This document shows, in pieces, positions 51,340 through 60,056 of a stretch of 64,000 nt of DNA. The DNA comes from Tamlana carrageenivorans (GTDB lineage Bacteria > Bacteroidota > Bacteroidia > Flavobacteriales > Flavobacteriaceae). The position numbers were made by a program, and so were the translations under genes. Position 1 is the stretch's first letter, and the number at the start of each line of letters is the position of its first letter. The stretch is taken from assembly GCF_002893765.1 (NCBI RefSeq), contig NZ_CP025938.1, forward strand, positions 3,305,501 to 3,369,500, given 5' to 3'. The notes under the pieces are model-generated. The model was not told the DNA's origin. It searched no databases and worked only from the letters and a program-made list of their open reading frames with translations.

Positions 51340-52329
51340 CTACAAACTTTTAAAAGTCTTTTTTTTAAGTATAAAATAATCAAAAACAATCGATGTTCTA
51401 TGGTAATATTTTATGTCGTGTTTTGTTTGTTTCCGCTGATTTAAAAGCCGGTTTATATGTCTGTAATAACTAAAATGTGCCTTAATTATTGCAAAAGTAT
51501 GCTTCGGTTTTAACGCAACTAGAAATTTAATTCCTGAAATTCCATCGAGGCATACTCTAGCAAGTATTATGCCAAACAAAAAGCGATTTACGTTTTTTGT
51601 AAGGGTGAATAAGCTATTCCTATAATTTAGGAAAGTTTTTTTAGGATTTACAGCATTTAATGTGGCTCCCCCAACATGAAACACTGTAGAATCACCAACA
51701 TACTTTACTTTATATCCTAAGTTTTTAGCTCGCCAACACAAATCAATTTCTTCCATATGAGCGAAAAAATGTTTGTCGAAGCCATTTAGCTGTTTAAAAG
51801 TTTGTTGTCTAATAAACAAACAAGCTCCCGACGCCCAAAATATATTAGCCGTATCGTTATATTGACCTTGATCTTTTTCAACGGTATTAAAAATGCGTCC
51901 TCGGCAATAAGGAAACCCGTATTTGTCAATAAATCCACCAGCAGCACCAGCATATTCAAAATGTGTTTTCTGCTTAAAATCTAAAATTTTAGGTTGTACG
52001 ATCGCTGTGTTTTTATCTGTATTAAAAGCATGAATTACAGGTGTTAACCAATTTTTTGTAACTTCAATATCACTGTTTAGTAAACAAAATACATCGGCCG
52101 AAATGTTTTTTAAAGCATCATTATACCCTTTGGCATAACCGCCATTGTTTTCGTTCTTAATTATTTTTACAGAAGGAAATGCTTTTTCTAAAAAAGTAAT
52201 CGAATCATCGGTTGATGCATTATCGGCTACATAAATGGTGGCTTCTTCGGAAAACTTTATAACTGAAGGTAAAAATTGCTGAAGCAGAGCCTTACCATTC
52301 CAATTTAATATAACTACGGCGATTTTCAT
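51340..52329 (-). CDS. Glycosyltransferase family 2
   Basis: A 329-residue GT-A fold enzyme that transfers a sugar from an NDP donor to an acceptor. The N-terminal nucleotide-binding motif VVILNWNGKALLQQFLPS, VADNASTDDSI, the Asp-x-Asp-like LLNSDIEV, and EIDLCWRAKNLGYKVKYV with VFHVGG are typical of rhamnosyl- or other cell-surface glycan transferases. The C-terminus has hydrophobic stretches that may be membrane-associated. It begins one base before the end of the HsdR_N gene (start base shared), so translation is probably coupled. Acceptor and donor are unknown. Confidence 0.9.
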   Translation of the reverse strand: MKIAVVILNWNGKALLQQFLPSVIKFSEEATIYVADNASTDDSITFLEKAFPSVKIIKNENNGGYAKGYNDALKNISADVFCLLNSDIEVTKNWLTPVIHAFNTDKNTAIVQPKILDFKQKTHFEYAGAAGGFIDKYGFPYCRGRIFNTVEKDQGQYNDTANIFWASGACLFIRQQTFKQLNGFDKHFFAHMEEIDLCWRAKNLGYKVKYVGDSTVFHVGGATLNAVNPKKTFLNYRNSLFTLTKNVNRFLFGIILARVCLDGISGIKFLVALKPKHTFAIIKAHFSYYRHINRLLNQRKQTKHDIKYYHRTSIVFDYFILKKKTFKSL

Positions 52330-52772
52330 TAGTGGTAATTAGGAATGTTTTCTAGAAATTGATAGCATTCATTTTTAAAATCCATTTGGCAATAATAGTG
52401 ATTTAGTCCGTTTGTTACCATTAAATAACTAGCATTTAACTCTAAATTATAACGAGCAATTTGATCGAAAGTGTTTTGATTTATAGTAATTTTGGGTGCT
52501 TTGCATTCTACAATTAAATGTATGGAACCATCTGTGTTAAACACGACAATGTCATAGCGTTTTTTTAAGCTGTTAATAATGAGTTCTTTTTCAACATTAA
52601 TTAATAATTTTGGAAATTTCTTTACTTCCATTAAATATTGTATACAATGTTGTCGTACCCATTCTTCCGGTTGTAAAACCACAAATTTTTTACGAATAGG
52701 ATCAAAAATAGATGCTTTATTTTCGCTACTTTTGAATCGAAATGAATATTCTGGAAAATTAAGTGCTTGCAC
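52329..52772 (-). CDS. Orphan HsdR N-terminal-like nuclease-fold protein
   Basis: A 147-residue protein matching the restriction HsdR N-terminal domain (HSDR_N type, PD-(D/E)XK fold): EEWVRQHCIQYLMEVKKFP, KRYDIVVFNTDGSIHLIVECKAP (Asp and Glu-x-Lys), and FDQIARYNLELNASYLMVTNG. No helicase, methylase or specificity subunit is present, so it is not a type I system. From memory similar orphans sit next to holA in many Bacteroidota genomes; the role is unknown. The start codon is GTG at 52772. It is divergent from holA (104 bases). Confidence 0.85.
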   Translation of the reverse strand: MQALNFPEYSFRFKSSENKASIFDPIRKKFVVLQPEEWVRQHCIQYLMEVKKFPKLLINVEKELIINSLKKRYDIVVFNTDGSIHLIVECKAPKITINQNTFDQIARYNLELNASYLMVTNGLNHYYCQMDFKNECYQFLENIPNYH

Positions 52773-52876
52773 AGTACATTTATTTAGTTTTCAAAGTTAC
52801 GCTACAATATATAAATACCAAATATCCTAAGGTAATTGTTGGATAGTGTTATTTTTTAATCTGAAATCTTTTTAAT

Positions 52877-53881
52877 TTGGACGAAGTCAAACAACTGGTA
52901 ACCGATATAAAAAACGGCAATTTAAAACCCATTTATTTTTTAATGGGCGAGGAACCTTATTATATAGATAAGATTTCCGATTTTATTGAAAACTCAGTAC
53001 TTTCTGAGGAAGAACGTGGTTTTAATCAAATGGTACTTTATGGTAGAGATGTTACGGTTGAAGATGTTGTAGGTCATGCCAAGCGATTTCCTATGATGGC
53101 AGAGTATCAAGTGGTGATTGTAAAGGAAGCTCAAGATTTATCACGTACTATTGAGAAATTTGCTAGTTATGCTGCCAACCCGCAGCCCACAACCATTTTG
53201 GTTGTTGACTATAAGTATAAAAAGCTAGATAAACGTAAAGCGCTTTATAAGGCCATTAATAAGGTTGGAGTTGTTTTCGAGAGTAAAAAACTTTACGAAA
53301 ATCAAGTTTCCGATTGGATTAGACGTGTTTTGGCTTCAAAAAAATACACCATTACACCAAAAGCCGCTCAAATGCTTGTGGAATTTTTAGGCACCGATTT
53401 AAGTAAAATTAATAACGAACTTGAAAAGCTTCAAATTATTCTTCCTAAAGAAACTCAAATTACGCCTGAGCATATCGAAGAAAATATTGGTATAAGTAAA
53501 GATTATAACAATTTTGAATTACGAAAAGCGATTGGAGAACGTAATACACAGAAAACTTATAAAATTATAAAGTACTTTGGCGACAATCCCAAGGATAACC
53601 CTATGGTTGTAACCGTTTCTTTGCTGTTTAACTTTTTTTCTCAACTATTACACCTTCATGGTTTAAGCGATAAGTCACCAAGACATGTAGCTCAAGCTTT
53701 AAAGGTAAATCCTTATTACGTAAATGAATACCTCACAGCTGCAAAAAACTATCCGATGCGAAAAGTTAGTTCTGTAGTGGCCACTTTAAGAGAATTTGAC
53801 GTGAAAAGTAAAGGAGTAGGTTCTAATGCGGTGCCTCAAGGCGATTTGTTAAAGGAGTTAATGGTTCGTATTTTAAATTAA
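52877..53881 (+). CDS. holA: DNA polymerase III delta subunit
   Basis: The delta subunit opens the beta sliding clamp in the replication clamp loader. The 334-residue protein has the clamp-binding N-terminal domain (KNGNLKPIYFLMGEEPYYIDKI), an AAA+-like fold without Walker A (VVIVKEAQDLS, TTILVVDYKYKKLDKR), TPKAAQMLVEFLGTDLSKINNELEKL, and the C-terminal collar with LKVNPYYVNEYLTAAKNYP. The start is TTG (MDEVKQLVTDIKNGNLKPIYF). The ung gene follows after 12 bases. Confidence 0.92.
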   Translation: MDEVKQLVTDIKNGNLKPIYFLMGEEPYYIDKISDFIENSVLSEEERGFNQMVLYGRDVTVEDVVGHAKRFPMMAEYQVVIVKEAQDLSRTIEKFASYAANPQPTTILVVDYKYKKLDKRKALYKAINKVGVVFESKKLYENQVSDWIRRVLASKKYTITPKAAQMLVEFLGTDLSKINNELEKLQIILPKETQITPEHIEENIGISKDYNNFELRKAIGERNTQKTYKIIKYFGDNPKDNPMVVTVSLLFNFFSQLLHLHGLSDKSPRHVAQALKVNPYYVNEYLTAAKNYPMRKVSSVVATLREFDVKSKGVGSNAVPQGDLLKELMVRILN

Positions 53882-53893
53882 TACACTACTATA

Positions 53894-54559
53894 ATGTATA
53901 ATGAAATTCATAGCAGCTGGAAGCCTTATTTAGTAAATGAATTTGAGAAGCCTTACTTTCAAACATTAGAAGATTTTGTTGCTTCTGAATATAAAAACCA
54001 TGCTTGTTATCCACCTAAAAATGAAATTTTCAATGCATTTGATGCCTGTCCTTTTGAAGATGTAAAAGTGGTTATTTTAGGACAAGATCCTTATCACGCA
54101 TTCGGACAAGCCAATGGGTTGTGTTTCTCGGTAAATGATGGTGTAAAACATCCACCATCGTTAGTAAATATTTTTAAGGAAATTGAAACAGATTTAGACA
54201 AAGCTTATCCCATAACAGGTAATTTAGAACGTTGGGCCAAGCAAGGGGCATTACTTTTAAATGCAACGTTAACTGTTAGAGCCCATGAAGCGGGCAGTCA
54301 TCAAAAAAAAGGTTGGGAGCACTTTACTGATGCTGTTATTAAAACAGTGAGTGATAAAAAAGAAAATGTGGTGTTTTTGCTTTGGGGTGGTTATGCGAAA
54401 AAAAAAGTTAAACTCATTGATGGTAAAAAACACAAGATTATTACTTCTGGGCATCCTTCTCCGTTAAGTGCCAATAGAGGTTATTGGTTTGGTAATAAAT
54501 GTTTCAGTACTACCAATACCTACTTACATGACATTGGAAAAAAAGAAATTCAATGGTAA
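53894..54559 (+). CDS. ung: Uracil-DNA glycosylase (family 1)
   Basis: Removes uracil from DNA to start base excision repair. The 221-residue protein shows the water-activating loop GQDPYHAFGQANGLCFSV (catalytic Asp ~62), the Pro-rich loop HPPSLVNIFKEI, the uracil pocket LLNATLTV and the Leu-intercalation loop HPSPLSANRGYWFGNKCFS with the catalytic His. The length is normal. It is probably in one unit with holA, given the 12-base gap. Confidence 0.95.
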   Translation: MYNEIHSSWKPYLVNEFEKPYFQTLEDFVASEYKNHACYPPKNEIFNAFDACPFEDVKVVILGQDPYHAFGQANGLCFSVNDGVKHPPSLVNIFKEIETDLDKAYPITGNLERWAKQGALLLNATLTVRAHEAGSHQKKGWEHFTDAVIKTVSDKKENVVFLLWGGYAKKKVKLIDGKKHKIITSGHPSPLSANRGYWFGNKCFSTTNTYLHDIGKKEIQW

Positions 54560-54622
54560 TAAAGCGATTTAACGGGACACGTTGTTAACTTTAAAATTAC
54601 CAAATTTAAGCGCATTTAAATA

Positions 54623-54835
54623 TTAACTTCCGGTTGGAGCCAATCTTGGAGTTAAAGTTTTAACAATATATTCTGATTTTAATACAATGGGTTTTTCGTT
54701 GACTTTAGTGGATTTAATGGTTTTATTACAACTAAATTTTAACAACAATAGGTTAATAGTAACTAAAGAAGAAATGATGAGGGCGGCGGTTATTAGCATA
54801 AGTAATTGTTTATCAGTATGATACTCTGTTGGCAA
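54623..54835 (-). CDS. Possible small single-pass membrane protein
   Basis: A 70-residue candidate with one hydrophobic helix (LLMLITAALIISSLVTINLLLLKF) and a basic tail. The start would be TTG, and an internal ATG at residue 13 would still keep most of the helix. There is no family I recognise. It may be a real small membrane protein, or chance coding in AT-rich DNA. Convergent with ung. Confidence 0.35.
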   Translation of the reverse strand: MPTEYHTDKQLLMLITAALIISSLVTINLLLLKFSCNKTIKSTKVNEKPIVLKSEYIVKTLTPRLAPTGS

Positions 54836-55256
54836 TTATTATATTAAATAAATAATTAACTGATGCAAATTTAACCAATAAAAGACTACAAGACAACGGG
54901 TTTTAAAGGCTGTTTTTTGTTTTTAGGGAAAATCTAAAATATAAGTTAAAAAATTAATATAATCTTAAAATGTTAAAGCTTTATTGAATATTAAGGCTTA
55001 TTAGGTTTCTCGATTTTTCACTTTTAGCAGCGGCATCTAATAGTTTTTAGGTTAATTCAATTCGAATGATACCCCATTAGTGGAAAGTTAAAGATCAAGT
55101 TTTTTGGTTTTGAAAGTATATTTAAACAAAAAACAAGTTGTGACGAAATGAAAAGTACATTTGAAAGATGTAAATTAAATTTCAAAAAAGTCATTTTTAA
55201 TTGGTGAGATAAGGGTTTTAAGGAAATAAAAATTATTTTTGGCCAAAATTTAAGTC
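54836..55256 (+). other. Gene-free spacer upstream of menB
   Basis: A 421-base AT-rich stretch with no supported gene or RNA. TATTTTTG at 55234-55241 fits the Bacteroidota -7 consensus TAnnTTTG, 15 bases before the menB ATG, but no good -33 element is seen at the expected distance. I see nothing else of note. Confidence 0.5.
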
Positions 55257-56096
55257 ATGGAAGAACCTAAATGGGTTACAGTAAAAGAATACACAGATAT
55301 TACCTATAAAAAATGTGATGGTGTGGCTAGAATTGCATTTAACAGACCAAATGTTCGAAATGCATTCCGGCCAAAAACGACAAGCGAATTATACGATGCT
55401 TTTTATGATGCTAATGAGGATATAAACATTGGTGTCGTGTTGTTGTCAGCCGAAGGCCCTTCAACAAAAGACGGCGTTTATTCTTTTTGTAGTGGCGGCG
55501 ATCAAAAGGCTAGAGGACACCAAGGATATGTTGGAGAAGATGGCTACCACCGATTAAATATTTTAGAAGTGCAACGATTAATTCGTTTTATGCCTAAAGC
55601 AGTTATAGCCGTAGTTCCTGGTTGGGCTGTTGGTGGCGGACACAGTTTGCATGTGGTATGTGATTTAACTTTAGCGAGTAAAGAGCACGCTATTTTTAAA
55701 CAAACTGATGCCGATGTTACCAGTTTTGATGGCGGTTACGGTTCAGCTTATTTGGCCAAAATGGTCGGACAGAAAAAAGCACGTGAAATCTTTTTCCTAG
55801 GAAGGAACTATTCGGCACAAGAAGCTTTTGAAATGGGTATGGTAAATGCCGTTATTCCTCATGATGAATTAGAAAGTACCGCTTATGAGTGGGCTCAAGA
55901 AATACTAGCGAAATCTCCAACCTCTATAAAAATGTTGAAATTTGCCATGAATTTAACCGATGACGGCATGGTAGGACAACAAGTTTTTGCTGGAGAAGCA
56001 ACACGGTTAGCCTACATGACCGATGAAGCCGTGGAAGGAAGAAATGCTTTCCTAGAAAAGCGTAAGCCTAATTTTAACAAAAAATGGATTCCATAA
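55257..56096 (+). CDS. menB: 1,4-dihydroxy-2-naphthoyl-CoA synthase
   Basis: A crotonase-fold enzyme that closes the second ring in menaquinone synthesis (o-succinylbenzoyl-CoA to 1,4-dihydroxy-2-naphthoyl-CoA). The 279-residue protein has the CoA/oxyanion segments VARIAFNRPNVRNAFRP and FCSGGDQKARGHQGYVGEDGYHRL, then VPGWAVGGGHSLHVVCDLTLAS, and VTSFDGGYGSAYLAKMVGQKKAREIFFLGR with the MenB-specific Asp and Tyr. The C-terminus KRKPNFNKKWIP is typical. It overlaps menA by one base (TAATG), giving translational coupling. Confidence 0.96.
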   Translation: MEEPKWVTVKEYTDITYKKCDGVARIAFNRPNVRNAFRPKTTSELYDAFYDANEDINIGVVLLSAEGPSTKDGVYSFCSGGDQKARGHQGYVGEDGYHRLNILEVQRLIRFMPKAVIAVVPGWAVGGGHSLHVVCDLTLASKEHAIFKQTDADVTSFDGGYGSAYLAKMVGQKKAREIFFLGRNYSAQEAFEMGMVNAVIPHDELESTAYEWAQEILAKSPTSIKMLKFAMNLTDDGMVGQQVFAGEATRLAYMTDEAVEGRNAFLEKRKPNFNKKWIP

Positions 56097-56998
56097 TGGG
56101 GAACTTTTCCACGTGGATTTCCGCGATGCGTTTAAGAACGCTTCCTTTATCGGTATCAGGTATCATTTTAGCTTCTTTTCTGGCTAAACACGATCAAGTT
56201 TTTAATTGGGGTATTTGCATTATAGCCATTTTAACTACCCTGAGTTTACAAATACTTTCAAATTTTGCTAATGATTATGGCGATGGTATTAAGGGTACAG
56301 ATAATGATGATAGAATTGGTCCGCAACGCGCCATTCAATCCGGTAAAATCACTCCGAAACAATTATTAAACGCCATTATCATTACGGTTATTATAACCTT
56401 GTTTTTAGCGATTTTATTAATTTTTGTAGCCTTTGGATCAGAGTATTTTGTGTTGTCTTTAACCTTTTTAGTTTTAGGCATAGCAGCTGTAGTTGCCGCA
56501 ATTCGATACACCGTAGGAAGCAGTGCTTTCGGTTATAAAGGTCTTGGCGACGTGTTTGTTTTTATTTTCTTCGGCTTGGTGAGTGTTATTGGTTGCTATG
56601 TGCTGTATGCAAAAACCGTGAATTTTATCACCGTTTTACCAGCTATTACTATGGGACTATTAAGTACAGGGGTTCTGAATTTGAATAATATGAGAGATCG
56701 TATATCAGATGAAAAATCAAATAAAATAACACTTGCTGTTAAATTAGGTGCTAAAAATGCGAAAAGATATCATTATGTATTAATTATATCAGCTATAGTG
56801 CTTTCCTTTTTATTCGGAGTAATATATTTTGATTCTTTATATAACTTTATTTACTTGATTGCTTACATTCCATTATTTATCCATTTAAAAACAGTGCATA
56901 ATAATGTAGAATTAAAATTATTAGACCCAGAATTAAAGAAATTAGCATTAACTACAGTACTATTAGCATTGTTAATGGGAATCGGTCAATTGTTGTAG
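56096..56998 (+). CDS. menA: 1,4-dihydroxy-2-naphthoate polyprenyltransferase
   Basis: An integral membrane UbiA-family prenyltransferase that attaches the isoprenoid tail to give demethylmenaquinone. About nine membrane helices are seen in ~300 residues. The first Asp-rich motif is NFANDYGDGIKGTDNDDR (residues ~56-73) and the second is NLNNMRDRISDEKSNK. I chose ATG 56096, which overlaps the menB stop as TAATG; an in-frame ATG at 56084 adds four residues within menB. It is followed after 34 bases by the MBL hydrolase gene. Confidence 0.94.
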   Translation: MGNFSTWISAMRLRTLPLSVSGIILASFLAKHDQVFNWGICIIAILTTLSLQILSNFANDYGDGIKGTDNDDRIGPQRAIQSGKITPKQLLNAIIITVIITLFLAILLIFVAFGSEYFVLSLTFLVLGIAAVVAAIRYTVGSSAFGYKGLGDVFVFIFFGLVSVIGCYVLYAKTVNFITVLPAITMGLLSTGVLNLNNMRDRISDEKSNKITLAVKLGAKNAKRYHYVLIISAIVLSFLFGVIYFDSLYNFIYLIAYIPLFIHLKTVHNNVELKLLDPELKKLALTTVLLALLMGIGQLL

Positions 56999-57032
56999 AT
57001 TTTTTGTAATTTAATCTTCTAAATTTTATAAG

Positions 57033-57710
57033 ATGAAAATAACGTTTTATGGACACGCTAGTTTAGGTATTGAAGTGAATGATGTACATATTCTTGTGGA
57101 TCCTTTTATTACAGCAAATCCAAAAGCTTCTAGTGTTAATATCGAAACGCTTAAAGCCGATTATATTTTAGTAACACACGCCCATCAAGATCATATTGTA
57201 GATGTTGAAGCTATTGCAAAACGTACAGGAGCTGTAGTGGTTTCAAACTTCGAAATTGTAAGCTATTATGAGAAACTTGGTATTGAAGGGCACCCTATGA
57301 ATCATGGAGGTAAATGGGATTTTGAATTTGGTACTGTTAAATACGTAAACGCGATCCATACATCCTCTTTTCCAGATGGTAGTTATGGCGGACAACCAGG
57401 TGGGTTTGTTATTGAAGGTGAACGTAAAAATATTTATATAGCAGGAGATACAGCGCTTACCTATGATATGAAACTTATTCCCCTTCAAACGACATTAGAT
57501 CTAGCTATTTTGCCTATTGGCGATAATTTTACCATGGGTATAGAAGATGCTATAATAGCTAGTGATTTTATAGAATGCGATAAAGTAATGGGGTATCATT
57601 ACGATACTTTTGGATACATAGAAATAGATCATGAAAACGCTAAACGTAAATTCTTTGAAAAAAATAAAGATTTAATGCTATTAGAAATAGGAGAATTTAT
57701 AGAGTTATAG
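57033..57710 (+). CDS. Metallo-beta-lactamase-fold metal-dependent hydrolase (UPF0173 type)
   Basis: A 225-residue MBL-fold protein with the zinc motif THAHQDHIVD (HxHxDH), a downstream His in NAIHTSSFPDG, YIAGDTAL (Asp) and GYHYDTFG. The family substrate is unknown. The gene lies inside the menaquinone cluster between menA and a patatin-type gene; the location may reflect a shared promoter rather than function. There is no signal peptide, so it is cytosolic. It is 19 bases from the next start. Confidence 0.88.
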   Translation: MKITFYGHASLGIEVNDVHILVDPFITANPKASSVNIETLKADYILVTHAHQDHIVDVEAIAKRTGAVVVSNFEIVSYYEKLGIEGHPMNHGGKWDFEFGTVKYVNAIHTSSFPDGSYGGQPGGFVIEGERKNIYIAGDTALTYDMKLIPLQTTLDLAILPIGDNFTMGIEDAIIASDFIECDKVMGYHYDTFGYIEIDHENAKRKFFEKNKDLMLLEIGEFIEL

Positions 57711-57729
57711 TCCATTAACTAAGCCCCAT

Positions 57730-60051
57730 ATGTGTCGGAAAATAAAATTCATTTGCCTTTTATTTGTACTAGTTTTTATTCAATTACCTTCAAATGCACA
57801 AGATAAAAAACCTAAAGTAGCTTTGGTTTTAAGTGGAGGAGGCGCTAAAGGTGTTGCTCATATTCCTGTTTTACAAAAATTAGATTCCTTAGGTATTGTT
57901 CCAGATTTAGTTGTGGGAACTAGTATGGGGAGTGTAGTTGGAGGTTTATACTCCATGGGCTATTCAGGTAATGATATTGCTACAATATTGAATAAATTGG
58001 ATTGGACAAACCTTTTAGGAGGTAGAGTTACTTTAGCTAGAGTTGGAAACGAAGAAAAAAGTGAATTTGATAATTATTTAGTTGGCTTAAATTGGCAGAA
58101 TAAAAAACCAACTATTAGTACAGGTTTATTAAATGATCAAAACCTTCGTGAACTTCTTGCGCTTTTAACTTACCCTGTTTATGGGGTACATGATTTTGAT
58201 AAATTACCTATTCCATATCGTGCCATAGCAACCGATATTGTTCATGGAAATGAAGTCGTAATAAAAGGAGGTTCCTTATTAACGGCTATGCGAGCCAGTA
58301 TGTCCATTCCCTCTGTTTTTAAGCCTGTAGAATATGAAGAAACCTTACTGGTTGACGGAGGTGTTTTAAACAATTTTCCAACAGATATTGCCAAAAACTT
58401 AGGGGCAGATATCATTATTGGTAGTGATGTTGGAGGGGGATTAAAACCTAAGGATCAATTAAATAGTATAACCACTATTCTGTTTCAAACTAGTATGTTG
58501 GTGAGTAGCATGAAAAATCCCGAAAATAGAAAGTTATGTGATGTGTTAGTTAACCATACACCTAATTTGACATATTCAACAGGTGATTTTAATAAAAGTA
58601 GTTTTATTTACGAAGAAGGTAAAATAGCTACAAACGAACAAACTGATGCGCTAAAGGAATTGGCAGAAAAGTTAAAAACTTTCGAGCAAAGAAAACCAAA
58701 AGTACCTGAAGTACCTGAGGAATTTATGCTAGATACTGTTGTTTATAAAGGAATAAGTAAAGGAAGCTTAAACCTAGTAAAATCTCGAATAAATTTTGAA
58801 AGCAATACCAATTATACGCCAAAAGAAATTGTAGCAGGTATTGATAGAGCTATGGGAACCAATCTGTTTAATCAAATAGTTGTTGTACCTAAAGTGAAAG
58901 ATGGTGTTTTAGGTCTAGAAATAAATGGCGTTGAAAATTCAAAATATCAGGTTAAATTAGCATTACATTACGATACTTATAGAGGCTTAGGAGCAATACT
59001 TAACTATACGGGTAGAAACTTACTAGGAAATGCTTCTAGGTCATTGTTTACATTGGATATTGCCGAGCAACCTAAACTTCTACTTCAGCATCAAAAAATA
59101 TTTGGTGAGCAACATATGTGGTGGTGGCGCGCAGAAATGTTATGGCTTAAACTTAAACAAAAGGTATATTCTGATGGCTATGGGGTAAATGGTATCAACA
59201 ATAGTACGTTTCAATTTGAATATGAATTTAACCGCAACATTATTCCTAATAAAAGTTATTTTGGTTTTTCAGGCTTATCTAAGAGGTTAAAGTTAGATCC
59301 GAAAATACCTGTAAGCAAAGGTTCGGATACCTTGATTATAGATTATTATAAATTTAATAATGTTTTAGTTGATGTGCATTTTAATTACAATAGTTTCGAG
59401 GAAGTGTTTTATTGTAAAAGAGGCACTTTATTACATGCGTCCTTAGGGCAATCTCTGTTGCATAAGGTAGACGAAGCTTATACTAATTATCAAGAAAAAA
59501 TTGACGGTAGTACAAATAGTTATACGAATGCCATCATTAGATATGAACGGCGAATTCCAATTAAACCTGCTTTAACAGCGGTAATTAACGCAAAAGGCGC
59601 TTTTACTTTTGAGCAATCTAAAAGATCTAATGAGCTTAGTTTTGATGAGTATGGCTACGGAGGAAAGTTTTTTATTGGCGGTGATTTAAATCGTGGATTG
59701 TATAATACGTTTACTTTTAATGGTTTAAATGAAGATGAGCTTTCAGCAACCCAATTTATGGCTTTAAGCTTAGGGCTTCAGTATAATGTGATTAATAAGG
59801 TTTATGTGAAACCACATGTCAGTTTAGGCTCTGTAGGTTTTAAAGGCTTTACTGATTTTACAGATACTGCTTTATCACCTAAAGGTTCGTGGTCGGAAGC
59901 AACCGATCCAAGTGCCTTGATTTCCGCGGGTTCTACATTTTCATACAGATCACTATTTGGACCTATTAATTTAGACGTTTCTTGGGTAAATGATTTAAAC
60001 CAATTTCGAGTGTTTTTAGGAATTGGATTTCAATTTGGAAGATTTAATTAA
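57730..60051 (+). CDS. Patatin-like phospholipase fused to POTRA-like and outer membrane barrel
   Basis: A 773-residue exported protein. After a signal peptide (CLLFVLVFIQLPSNAQ), residues ~30-220 are a patatin domain: oxyanion loop LSGGGAKGVAH, nucleophile GTSMGS (Ser in G-x-S-x-G) and DGGVLNNFPTD (catalytic Asp). Residues ~330-400 resemble a POTRA repeat (VVYKGISKGSLNLVKSRINFE). The last ~370 residues are barrel-like strands ending ...LNQFRVFLGIGFQFGRFN with a terminal aromatic-Asn. This matches the PlpD/type Vd-like layout common in Bacteroidota. The substrate and surface exposure are unproven. It is a menaquinone-cluster neighbour without an obvious metabolic link. Confidence 0.88.
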   Translation: MCRKIKFICLLFVLVFIQLPSNAQDKKPKVALVLSGGGAKGVAHIPVLQKLDSLGIVPDLVVGTSMGSVVGGLYSMGYSGNDIATILNKLDWTNLLGGRVTLARVGNEEKSEFDNYLVGLNWQNKKPTISTGLLNDQNLRELLALLTYPVYGVHDFDKLPIPYRAIATDIVHGNEVVIKGGSLLTAMRASMSIPSVFKPVEYEETLLVDGGVLNNFPTDIAKNLGADIIIGSDVGGGLKPKDQLNSITTILFQTSMLVSSMKNPENRKLCDVLVNHTPNLTYSTGDFNKSSFIYEEGKIATNEQTDALKELAEKLKTFEQRKPKVPEVPEEFMLDTVVYKGISKGSLNLVKSRINFESNTNYTPKEIVAGIDRAMGTNLFNQIVVVPKVKDGVLGLEINGVENSKYQVKLALHYDTYRGLGAILNYTGRNLLGNASRSLFTLDIAEQPKLLLQHQKIFGEQHMWWWRAEMLWLKLKQKVYSDGYGVNGINNSTFQFEYEFNRNIIPNKSYFGFSGLSKRLKLDPKIPVSKGSDTLIIDYYKFNNVLVDVHFNYNSFEEVFYCKRGTLLHASLGQSLLHKVDEAYTNYQEKIDGSTNSYTNAIIRYERRIPIKPALTAVINAKGAFTFEQSKRSNELSFDEYGYGGKFFIGGDLNRGLYNTFTFNGLNEDELSATQFMALSLGLQYNVINKVYVKPHVSLGSVGFKGFTDFTDTALSPKGSWSEATDPSALISAGSTFSYRSLFGPINLDVSWVNDLNQFRVFLGIGFQFGRFN

Positions 60052-60056
60052 TCATA

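Noticed and set aside
52329..52772. Type I restriction-modification system
   Set aside because: Only the HsdR N-terminal fold is present; no helicase, methylase or specificity gene is in the window.
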